Program-made: the position numbers and the translations under genes
Shown: positions 46,241 through 57,000 of the stretch, piece by piece
Position numbering within the stretch: position 1 is the first letter of the stretch
Layout: each line of letters opens with the position of its first letter
DNA from: Ostrinia nubilalis
Lineage: Eukaryota; Arthropoda; Insecta; Lepidoptera; Crambidae
Length of the DNA: 64,000 bases
Direction: 5' to 3'
Assembly: GCF_963855985.1 (NCBI RefSeq)
Contig: NC_087099.1
Coordinates: 4,866,001-4,930,000, forward strand
Notes under the pieces: model-generated
Seen by the model: the letters and a program-made list of their open reading frames with translations, nothing else
Told to the model about the DNA's origin: nothing
Databases searched by the model: none

Positions 46241-46377
46241 CTAATAAAGCTTAAAACTAAACCCCCGTAGACCCGGATAGATTTATCTTTTTGAATTGGT
46301 ACTAAAAAGCGACGACTACAATATATGAATGAATTAATATGAATATTATTCAAGTTTGTTAACCTACAAAGTGTTAT

Positions 46378-46480
46378 GCTGAGTTGCACCATCTTATTAT
46401 AAACGTCGCTATAACCGGTGCTTTTTGTATGGAGTTAGACAGACTTTTGAAAGTTAGAGTAAAATGGTGCAACCAAATCT
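46378..46480. mobile_element. MITE family A, copy 4
   Basis: gctgagttgcaccatcttat ... aaaatggtgcaac, with the inner 'ccggtgctttttgtatggag' of copy 1. The right end has decayed. Confidence 0.6.
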
Positions 46481-47868
46481 TTTGCCACGTCATCACTCTG
46501 GTAAGATGTCGAAGCCGTTTTTTTTTTCATAATTGTAAACTGTGTTTGCAGGCACTTATAGTATATTTTCTTGCAACACAATCGTAATTATAATAACACC
46601 CCGTCGTTTTTTTTAAATATCATTGTGTATTTCTAAAAAAAGCACCCGCAAAGGTTTAAAAATTACCGACAATCGCTTCTTTAAATATTTATGCCCCGCT
46701 CAAAGCCCTTTGCGTTTCCCGCCTGATTGTAAAATTTACATAAAAAAAATCCCCCGCTTTTCTCACTTGATGTAGTTTTAATATCTCGAGTCAAAGGCGT
46801 CTGAGAGTTGGAAGCAACAATCGTTTATGAATGCTTGGACTTTAATTTTCTTTTCATCACTGTGACCCTTTCAGAGACTGAATGGGCGCCGCTACAGTCA
46901 GGGTTGGCGACTTCCTGTAATAGTTCCACGCTTTTTTGTAAAAAAAACTTTTTTCTAGAAAACTTTCTTCCTTAAGATTTTGTTAAAAACTGGATCTAAT
47001 GTCCTAGTTTCTGGTCACTGGAGAGTAATACAAGCATAATTAAATTCAAGAAAGTGTGAAATATTTATATCAGCATTATTCTCGTAAGCATGTTTTGTTT
47101 TGTATACCATTTAATCTTTCAAAATTAAATTATATTCAAAAAATATTAAATCTAAATTATGTTAAATCAAGCTAATCAGTTTGGCTGAAAAAAAGTTGTA
47201 GTGTTATAAAAAGATGAATAATTACACAGGGCAACCCTAGTGCCCGTTTTTATGCCGTTTTGATCATTAATCCGACCTTTTGAAGTCTCTACGCCGACAT
47301 AATTGATACCCACAAAAACTCAAATGAAGTAAAAGGATAGTTAAATCAGAATAACGCCTTAAACCAGGCTCACAACATTTCATCCTGAATGCTCGAAGGC
47401 TTTTGATGGCTAAAACATAAAGCTTTCCGACAGTTACGAAAATATTACGTTATTACAGCTGAATTTCTAGAGAGAAGTGATTTATAATGGAATAGGTCTC
47501 TGCTCGCATCTTGGTTCGCGTGGGTTTCGTTAAATGTAAATTAGTGATACTAAGTTTCGAAATCCATCTCGTAGTTTTTTCCTAAAGGAGTAAAGTTATC
47601 AATCCATCGTCTCGATTCACAGTTCGCGTGGACGCACAGGGTGACACACGAACCAATCACAGAGCTCTATTCAACGCTGTGCGTTCGATTTTCTGCTTCC
47701 CTTAAGCGAGTTTGAGAATACGGGCGTTAGTCTCGAAGCTGTGACAAGATTAATGTTATAATAGAACCTGCGTTTTTAACATCTACCTACTTCCCGAGAA
47801 ACTACTTTTTTATGATGATTCACAATATAAATCATCAAAAATTTTAACTTCTTTTTTGTTGTCCGCAG
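46481..47868. other. Upstream region of the ACE-like gene
   Basis: The part next to the gene (about 47590-47760) is GC-richer than its surroundings and has a CCAAT word at 47653-47657. 47845-47868 is a good splice acceptor (pyrimidine run, then cgcag), so a 5' UTR exon should lie upstream. I could not fix its position; a gttagt at 47726 is one possible donor. Confidence 0.4.
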
Positions 47869-48073
47869 ATCAAAAATGAGGCTGACAATCTCACTTCGCT
47901 TCTTCCACTTCTTCGTGCTGCTCCTTTCTGCGACGTTGTCGAACGGCAACGACAGCGAGCTGTTGACCTCTGCAATCGATTTAGTCGAGTTCGACTACAC
48001 CGACAACTGTGCCGACAGGGCGTCGGCAACGTGGGACGCGCTCATTGGCAGCCCTAAGGGCTTGCAAACTAAG
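47869..48073 (+). CDS. ACE-like gene, coding exon 1 (signal peptide)
   Basis: Begins at an acceptor AG (47867-47868), 7 bases before the ATG at 47876. Codes MRLTISLRFF, a hydrophobic run, then NGNDSELL; cleavage after about residue 24 is likely, with Asn25 in an N-glycosylation motif. 66 codons, phase 0 at gttagt. Confidence 0.8.
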
Positions 48074-51000
48074 GTTAGTGACAAACTTTTTCTTTGAATA
48101 CTATGCCATTCATAAATGTTCAAGTTCACGTGACTAACAAAATAAACGAAGTACATTGCTGATGCTTAACCTAAAAAAAAAGTTAAGAAAAAATATTAAT
48201 TTATTAAAACTGTATTACGTTACGTAGGAACTACTTACTATAGCATAGTTCAAATCTAATGTTAAACTAAGTTTTTAAATCAACTTATCTGACAAAAAGT
48301 GAAAGATAATTTCTTTTTGCTATACGAAGTCTAGAGAGTGGCACTTTGACAACAGCTCTTAAAGTGTTACTGTTAAAATGTATTAAATAATTGTTAATTC
48401 ATATGGAATCGCAATATAAATTAAACTGAAACAAAACCTAATATGAATATTACGCGTGAATACGCTATCAAATAATATTGGCATGATAATATTACGCATT
48501 GAAACATCACGGATACGAAACCATTTAACAACTTCTGCGAATTTCGTTTAATAGCAACGTTTATGTTTCACTATCATTAACGCGTGGCAAACGAACTGAG
48601 CATTTTAGGATCGCATTTCACTCCCTCGCAGCCTAGTGTTGTAAAGGTATCGACATTACGAGGCTGACCTACAAAGACTTGAGCCCTGAAGTCTTTAAGA
48701 CTTGAGTCTTAACTCGTGGAACCCTAAGTGGTCGCATGAAACCTCGCCAACAATAGTTTTCTATTGTGTCCCGATTCGCTGGTACTTGAAGGCTTAAGAC
48801 TTGAGACTTGAATCCCGAAAACATTGCCAGTTTGAACATTAAACTCTCGACTTACTGCTCAAACAAATAAACTCGAGAGCAGCTTCGCAGTATTCACAAT
48901 ATACACGCCTTTATACTAATGGGACTTAGGGTGGTTTCGACCAAACAAGAGTCGTCAGTTTTGACATATTTCCCATACTGAAACTGTCAATGTGCCAGTT
49001 ATACTTACCAAGAGTTATTTTCGGATAAAAGTTTGGTCGAATCGGGCCTTAATCATAACTACGAGAACTCGAGTGGTGTATTTTCAAAATTTGACGAATC
49101 TTCGTCTTCTGAGTCCTTAGCTGAAATCAAATGACATCACAGAACTGAACTCGGATTCAAAGGACTCGCGAGGCATATGCAAAATGACTCGAGTCTCGAA
49201 TATAAGACTAAAGATCTCAAGTCTTTTACAACACTATCACAACCCCAAGGGGAGAGTGGCGGGAGATAAGTAAAAATGTCTTGCCTCAAGCATGGACGTG
49301 ACCATAATAAAGTAAGCAGTGCCTGTAATATTTTCATATTAGGGAGGCTGTATGGGGAACAGTTTTAGAATAATAACCTCATATATAATCAATAATAATA
49401 ATGCTTAGCTTCACCCTAAAGGGTGCTAAAAACATAAAACAGTTGGCATTAATCGAATATAATACGAAGATGTAGGCCAAAAAAGGGAAATGGACAAAAT
49501 AAAATAAAAGATCTACCGCACCCTTTATGTTGTAAGTATAAGACACCCAATATGTGATGCCTATGTATGTATCTACTATCTTGATATTTGTCCCGGATAC
49601 AACCTTGAACTCTACATGAGTTTCTATTACACCTAACGTGCTCCGTAAAAAGCCGACCTTACTATAAAAATATCAAGGGCACGAAAACAAGTGACTCTCG
49701 GTAAACAACAAAGAAGATGTTTACCAACACCCAGGGGTTAGAGTTTTGTTTTGAAGATGATCGCGGTCGTTTCCCCGAGGTTCAAATTATACGGGTTAGT
49801 AATTTGAGGCCTCGTTAATGAATTTTAGAATACAAAATTGGAGGGATAAGTCAGCAAAAAGTTATACAGATTTAAATCACTGTCGAATTCGAATGTCATT
49901 TGTTTTTTTCCTGGAATCGATAGAAATGTGATTTAATTTTATCAATAACAATCTAAATAACGATTCTGATAACGTCCAGTTTTGCTTTCAACAAATTCAG
50001 GTAAATGTACTAGGTAATTACTGAAAAAAATACTTATGAAATACGACCAAAATCCTCAGCTATTTTTATACCTTAGTTACTTAACCCTATGGGCTAAACT
50101 GTACGATTTATAGATATCTATTTTTCGCAGTTGGAGCGGGACAAAGAATACAAGATCTTCGTAAAGAAGAACCTTGAAGAACTCAAGACTATCACGAAGC
50201 ACTCGCTGACACAGACTGATGATTTGATGAAGCGTAAAGTGCACCTTCTACTGCAGCCTGGTGATGTTTTGTTGGACACTGACCAATGGATAAGAGTGAG
50301 TATTATTTTTCGTACGCTAATACTTATTTTCCGTCCTATAAGTAATGATACCTGACCTCATAAAGGTAGCAGAAAGGCGCTGGATGCAGGCCGCCACCAA
50401 TCGCCCATTGTGGAAATCATTGGGGGAGGCCTATGTTCAGCAGTGGATATCCTATAGTTGAAATGATGATGATGATGAAGTAAATGATACCAGCACGGCT
50501 TCACCGGCAGGGACTTCTATCAATTAAATGTATGTCGATAGATCAGACAGTCAGTAACAGTTGCTTTTTAAAACTATTTATTCTAGATAGTACCTATACG
50601 TACATTAACGCATCTACATTTCACATGCAGAAATTTTATAAATTGGAATTTGAATTTATTTTACTAAAAGAGCAATTTGCAGTTAAACATCAAAGCTACA
50701 AGAGCTGTTCATTTTCTGCCATTCGCATGTATTTTCATCTAAAATTCAGATCAGCATTTCAAAATTCTGAAACCGTTTCATTTACCTGTGATAAATATTA
50801 CGAGTACACGGTCTTACAATTAAGATGGGTTCAGTAGTCTTACTTGTGAAGGATTAAAAGATTCAGGTTTCATGTATTTTTAGCTTTGATAGATTTACCT
50901 TTTTATTTCTGTAACGATTAAAATTAAAGTTGTCCACACATATTATAAAAGTCTAGTATTTGTCTAACTAATGCGACTTTCATAAATTTCATTGACCTTA

Positions 51001-54000
51001 AATCAGACTTCTACTGACTGCTACTTCAATTTACACCATGCCGTTCAACAAATCCAAATCCAAATCTACTGGTTACAATTTCATTATGATCCTGTAATAA
51101 AATGATTTGGTTATTTTTATTGCTATAGATAGGATAACGTAATTCCACATAAATCCTGCGTTTTATTTATGAGATGGCAGCACGGGCGCGTCCCGGGGGA
51201 TATATTGCTTTCCCGTTACCTTTACACGTACTATCGGTTGGTAATTGCTTTTAAAGGTATAGGCTTAAAAGTTATTAAAAGTAGTGAATGTTTATTATTT
51301 AAAAAAAAATATTTTGTGAATTAATTTACTGATACAAATTACAGGGTTCAGAAAAACCTCACTTAATCTCATGTGGGGGAGAGGGGGGGTGTCGAAAAAG
51401 ATCACGTAATTTTTTTCCACAACGGACAGAGTAAATCCTCAGTCTGCATTTGTGAACACAAGCCCAGTTTTTAGATCCGCAGTTTGCTACCAATGCTTAA
51501 ATACTAACAAAATGTAAACTAACAGTTAAAAATTCTACTAAAAGTTATTATATTACGCAGGTCGGGTTTTTTTATAAAATCTAATATTTTCGAAGCATGG
51601 ATTATCTCATTTACATTGCAAATAGGCATTTTGGAAAATCTCACGTGAGATTAGGGGGTGGGGGAGGGGGTCTGGCAAAATCTCATGAAATCTCACCAAG
51701 GGGGTGGGGGGGTTAAAAAATAGCCAATGATGTGACAGAGAATTCATAATATAAATCTGAAGCATATCTGAAGTCTCGCTGACGTTTGACGTCTCAAAAA
51801 CGCCGTCCAATGCCGCTCCTATACCTCAGCCACTGACTGAGTCAAGCGTTAGACCTTCAAAGTATATTTATTTACAAGTACTTATTAATATAAATACTAG
51901 GCACTCCCATGACTCGTAGCCACAAAATTATTATGACGCTTTCTGCGTCCTAAATCATGAAGTTTCTATACCAAATATTTCCCTCTGGACACGTGGTCCG
52001 ACTGCTTTGTCCGACTAATCGGACCACGTGAACTTTTTTTTCCTGTTGGTTCGATTAAGGAGTCGGACTATCAAGACTTTCTGTTCTTAAGGTTACATGG
52101 TCCGACATTTAACCGCCCAACCTATTTGAAAGAAAGAAAGAAAGATACATTTATTATTTCATTAACTCAACACTATTTAATTGCATTTTCTTGATTGAAA
52201 AACTATAACAGACCTATTCCTTTTAGTTCAAATCAAAGTTTAACTGAGTTGAACTTTCAGGAAAAAAAATCCATAGCTTCAATATTTTTTCTAGAAATTT
52301 GAAATAAACGGAATATATTTTCTTAAAAATTCAACTATAATAAATCTATTGAATATTTTTGATAGATTTTTAGGCTAGTTTCCTAAAAAAATTTTTTTCG
52401 TCCGTCAATTTTAATATAAAAAAATATTGGACTTGAATTATTTAATTGCCAATCAAACAAATAATTACAAAGTTATAGTGCGTTGAAGTTCCGCGTGACG
52501 TCACAAAGTGCAGCACTTTTACGCACTCACTGACGTCACGGGCCTTTTTTTTAGAACTTTGGCACGCTTTATCTCTTTACATTTTCATTAGTTTTAAAAA
52601 GTGAAAAATAGGTGTCGAGTATTTTTTGATAAGCTAACTGACGGACTAATTAAAACTCTTGCTTTTTACCCAGGAAACATCCCTATTGAAAATTTGGAAA
52701 ACAAATGAATACCTAACCTAACCTAACCTACCTACATACTCAATACTCAATAGTTTATTGCTTCCATAATGTTTACAAAATGTGTCATTGGTACCTACTT
52801 ATCTATAATAATATATAAACATTTCGGAAATGTTTATAAAAAAAAATCCGTGTATTTCAACTTCCTCGAAAGATTACTTAAGAAAGTTGACTTTACGGTT
52901 TTTTTTCCTGAAAGTTCAATTCAGTTGAACTTTGAATTGAACTAAAAGGAGGTCGTTTTACATTGAATGAAACAATATTTAATTAAAAATATTTATACCT
53001 TTACATATTTGTATTATTTATTCGTGAACGGCTTGGCATGGAAAGGTCCATGCCAAGCCGTTCACGAGGAAGCTCTTGTTATTATTATGACCAAAGAGCA
53101 TCGCATTGGTAGTTAATATGAAATTGTCACGAGAAAAAGTTTCCATGGATCGATTTTGTTGCATACCACCCTCAATTTATTTCAATTCCGATTAGTCGGA
53201 CGAAGTGGAATTGCGATTCCTTGTAGTCCGATTAATCGAACCAACAGGAAAAAAAAGTTCACGTGGTCCGATTAATCGGACAAAGCAGTCGGACCACGTG
53301 TCCAGAGGGAAATATTTTTCATTTGTCTAAGAAACTTAAGGTTCATACATAAATTATTAATGTTAATTCTAATATTAGGCTAGACCCCTTGAGAGGAAGC
53401 GGTCGTAAATATTATATGCCTACGTAGACGGGCCAACTTAGAAGAGGAAATCTAGTAAATCTTAGATGTGAGTGCTGAAATCAATAATTTATTAATAGAA
53501 AATGTTGGTTACAGCTGGTGACGTTTGCGGATAAGGCGCAGAATAAAATAAGGTTTGCGACCAACTACGACTGCGGGTCGAGAACTTGCGCGTTGCGAGG
53601 TAAGTTTAAAAGTAACCTTTAATATGAGCTTTTAGAGTTCACATTCGAGCAATCATCTACAAAAGAAGCACATAGCTCGCAGTGCTGATGGCCGCTGGGG
53701 CAGAAAAGTTCTGTGTGTGAGTGACGACTACTGGCCGGAATACGTAGTGTGGGCAGGCCCCCTTTCAGGTGGACTGACGATCTGGTGAAGGTCTCCGGAA
53801 ATGCCTGGATGCGGGCAGCGTAGGACCGGTCGTTGTAAAAATCCTTGTGGGAGGCCTTTGTCCAGCAGTGGACGTCATTTGACTGAAATAAAATAATAAT
53901 CTGGAGCCTCAATCTATGAGCAAACTGAGCATGTAATATGGATATACACGCATGTTTATAAAACACTTTAGATCTTGTTTTCAAAACGCGCGCTATTTCA

Positions 54001-57000
54001 CTTCATAGTATCAATAATTAATCACGTTGATCAGTAATACTAATATTTTTTTGATATTCGGTTTTCCTTCACTAAAACACCCACGGATTCCAAAAGAAAG
54101 CACTTTGATTAGACTCTGTTGCAGTTTATTCCAGAAATTCATAAAATAAAATCTACAGACACGTTTCAATAAAAACAAACAGGCCTCTTTTGAAGCTGCT
54201 TCTTCAATCTCTTTGTTTTTTAATGTCTGATATATTTTATGATATAAATTCTATCTTTGACAGAGTTCCACAATAGTTTGGCGAAGGAACAAGATGAAGC
54301 AGTGTTGAAGAAAATGAAACAATCATGGGAGAGTAACCTGCCAGACATCAACGAATATGTAGAACAAATCCTGCCTCTTCTAGGAAATGCATCGAAAGGT
54401 ACAGAAAAACAATAACTTTTACAACTTGTAGTTAAAATTACAGCAATTTTGTAACTCCTACAAATCACATATATTTTGGGAAACATTTCCAATGATTACC
54501 AATTTAGAAGCTAAGGTTGTTTTCACTGTTCATGACACTTAAATTTTTCTTATATTCGAGGATATAATTGATCTTGAATTTCTTGCTTGAAATCATGCTC
54601 TTTTAACACCCTTTATTTAACTTCTATGTAATCTAAGAAGTCGGTTAAAAATACGTACCTACTGTTGATTTTTATGTAAAGCTAGAAGCTTTTATTTCGC
54701 TATACCACATTTTGTCATAAGTTTTTTCAGTTTTACCATAATGTCGTTACATTCCGTTGTTTTCTTAATAAACCAACATAGTAAGACACAGACATTATTT
54801 ATTAACCAAGTCATTATTTTCCAGATTACAAGACTGTGGAAGAATACTGGGATTCCTTAGTAGAATACGAGGGTGCCATATTGAAAGCCCGCGAGCTTTG
54901 GGAAGGGGTGAAGCCTTTGTACGTAAAGCTACATAAGTACGTGGCCTTGAGGTTATTGGGCGACAAGGAGGTTGGGGGCAACTTACCGGTTCATTTGTTA
55001 AGTGAGTATATAAAAGACTTTCCTTCAAGGTTTATTACCGTAGCTGCTAAACCTAAATTCTAGCAATGTCATCGAAATGACGTGTCGTGTGATAAATACA
55101 GGGTGGAAACGATAAGTATACAAAGCGCAAAACCTGAAATTGGTTTGTTCGGAAACGAGAGTAGAATGATCGATACCACCACTAATAAAAAAATAGGGTC
55201 AAATTTTACTCAAAAAAAATATTTTAATTACGCCGTGTCACAGAATAAGTAATAGTACAGGTACAGAAGGATTACTCCGCAAGACGATTTAAATAAATGC
55301 GATACTGGCGGAACAGTGTGCCCTGTGGCGGGAAAAATAAAGTTCATCGCTATTAATAAAAGAAGAAGAACTATTTGACGCTGACTGTACCTGTGACATT
55401 GCTCTCAATATTTTTTAAAGGCATATTTTAAATCATACCTAAATCCTCGTACCACGGCCTTATTTGCTAATGCACTTAGAATGGATTACGCTGGCAACAC
55501 CGCAGTTATATCTGGACGCGAGTGCCAAGCATTATTTAGTCACTAAGTATTACCACAGAATAAATAATAGTACAGGTACAGAAGGATTACTCCGCAAGAC
55601 GATTTAAATAAATGCGAGTCTTGCTGCGACGCGATACAGTGGAATTCAGCTCGCACAGCACTACGTACCTACAATTTTATTCACCTACAAGTTTTGTCTC
55701 TTTCTATCGCGTGCCTCTGAACTCTTCTTACGCTGTTAGGGTTGCTGTCAAGTGAAAAAATAATTAATCTACTTATATGTCATGAGGTACGTATGTAGGT
55801 AAGTACCTACGCATTCATTATGGAAAACCTTGGGAGAGGCCTTTGTCCAGCAGTGGACGTCATTTGGCTGAAACGAACGAACGCATTCTGAGCAGTAGTC
55901 ATGGTAGGTTAGGTTCCTATACTATCCTAAGAATTATTGATTACCTACATGGCCAACATACTTTTCAGCATCTTGGGGAAGCGAAAAAAAAGATAAATAA
56001 AATCCGGTAGATTTCTTTTCGAATTTAAAAACACCCGAACGCCGCACAATATTTCTTTCTCTTAATGTCCATTTTTAAATAATACTTCGATCATAGAATT
56101 AGGTACTACAACGCACGCCAGCGTCACAAAATATAACAGAAGACAAACTCCATACTAAACGCGCTCGAGCCACGCACACATAGACACCGCTCTAGCAAGA
56201 CTGTCTTGGACGAATGCGAGCGCGACGTGGCGCGACAGACGTTCGCCACACGTTCGCTGTGGTTCGCTTAAGTCATGTGCCGGTCAACCGCCTGTGACAT
56301 TATTTTGTTTTGCGAAATTGACGAAAATGAGTGAATAGAAAAAGTCGGTAAGTAAGTTATTTATTTGAATTTCAATTGAAATTGAAAGCCAATTCAATTA
56401 TTAGGAATATCGAATTGTTTTAGAGAGGTTTTAGGAATTATTGGATAACTAGCTTTTGCCCGCGGCTTCACCCGCGTGAAATTTAGTTTGTCACAGATCG
56501 TCATAAATTATAGCCTATATGTTATTCAGGGTTGTAAACAATAATACTGTAAAGTTACATCAAGTTGATCAGTTTGCGTGAAAGAGCAACAAACATCCAG
56601 ACATCCAAACTTTCGCATTTATAATATTAGTTGGATAATAGTGTCAACCACTCAACTAAATACTACTTCCTTCTCGTGTATTTGTTTGCAAACTATTACT
56701 ATAATAACGTATTAATATAAATAAGTATACGTGGATATCTGTTATTGTCTTTCTTGCATAGTATTAAGAGTAACATTTTTCTATCTTAACGAAATAAACG
56801 CAACACATGACAAGACAACCCTAGCGCGACGGCCGAGCGTGCGAGCGAGAGAGGTATGCAAAGCGAGGTACATACATGAGTTTACCTTCTGTTATATTTT
56901 GTGCCAGCGTCCTGACGGGCGCGCGCGTGACACTCGACTGATATACCTAATACCCGCCGGCGGGGCGCTTCGCTGTAGGTAATTATCGGATGTACCGCGC

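Larger units (their letters stand above)
52219..52949. mobile_element. Inner inverted-repeat element nested in the intron-2 TIR element
   Basis: Arms of about 54 bp: ccttttagttcaaatcaaag ... ttgaactttcaggaaaaaaa on the left and its imperfect complement on the right. It may be an independent element that inserted into the outer one, since the outer ends are unrelated to it. Confidence 0.6.
51973..53317. mobile_element. TIR element with about 85-bp arms (intron 2)
   Basis: Body 51981-53309. The left arm from ccctctggacacgtggtccg through gttggttcgattaa is matched inversely on the right with few changes. AAATATTT stands on both sides (51973-51980 and 53310-53317): an 8-bp target duplication, although the word is palindromic and a TA target is also possible. 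No transposase. Inside lie a second inverted pair (52219-52272 / 52897-52949), dispersed repeat D, a CCTAA run and a perfect hairpin. Confidence 0.8.

Noticed and set aside
50484..50837. 117-codon plus-strand frame in intron 2
   Set aside because: Starts in the RTE tail, no domain; the flanking exons splice across it in phase.
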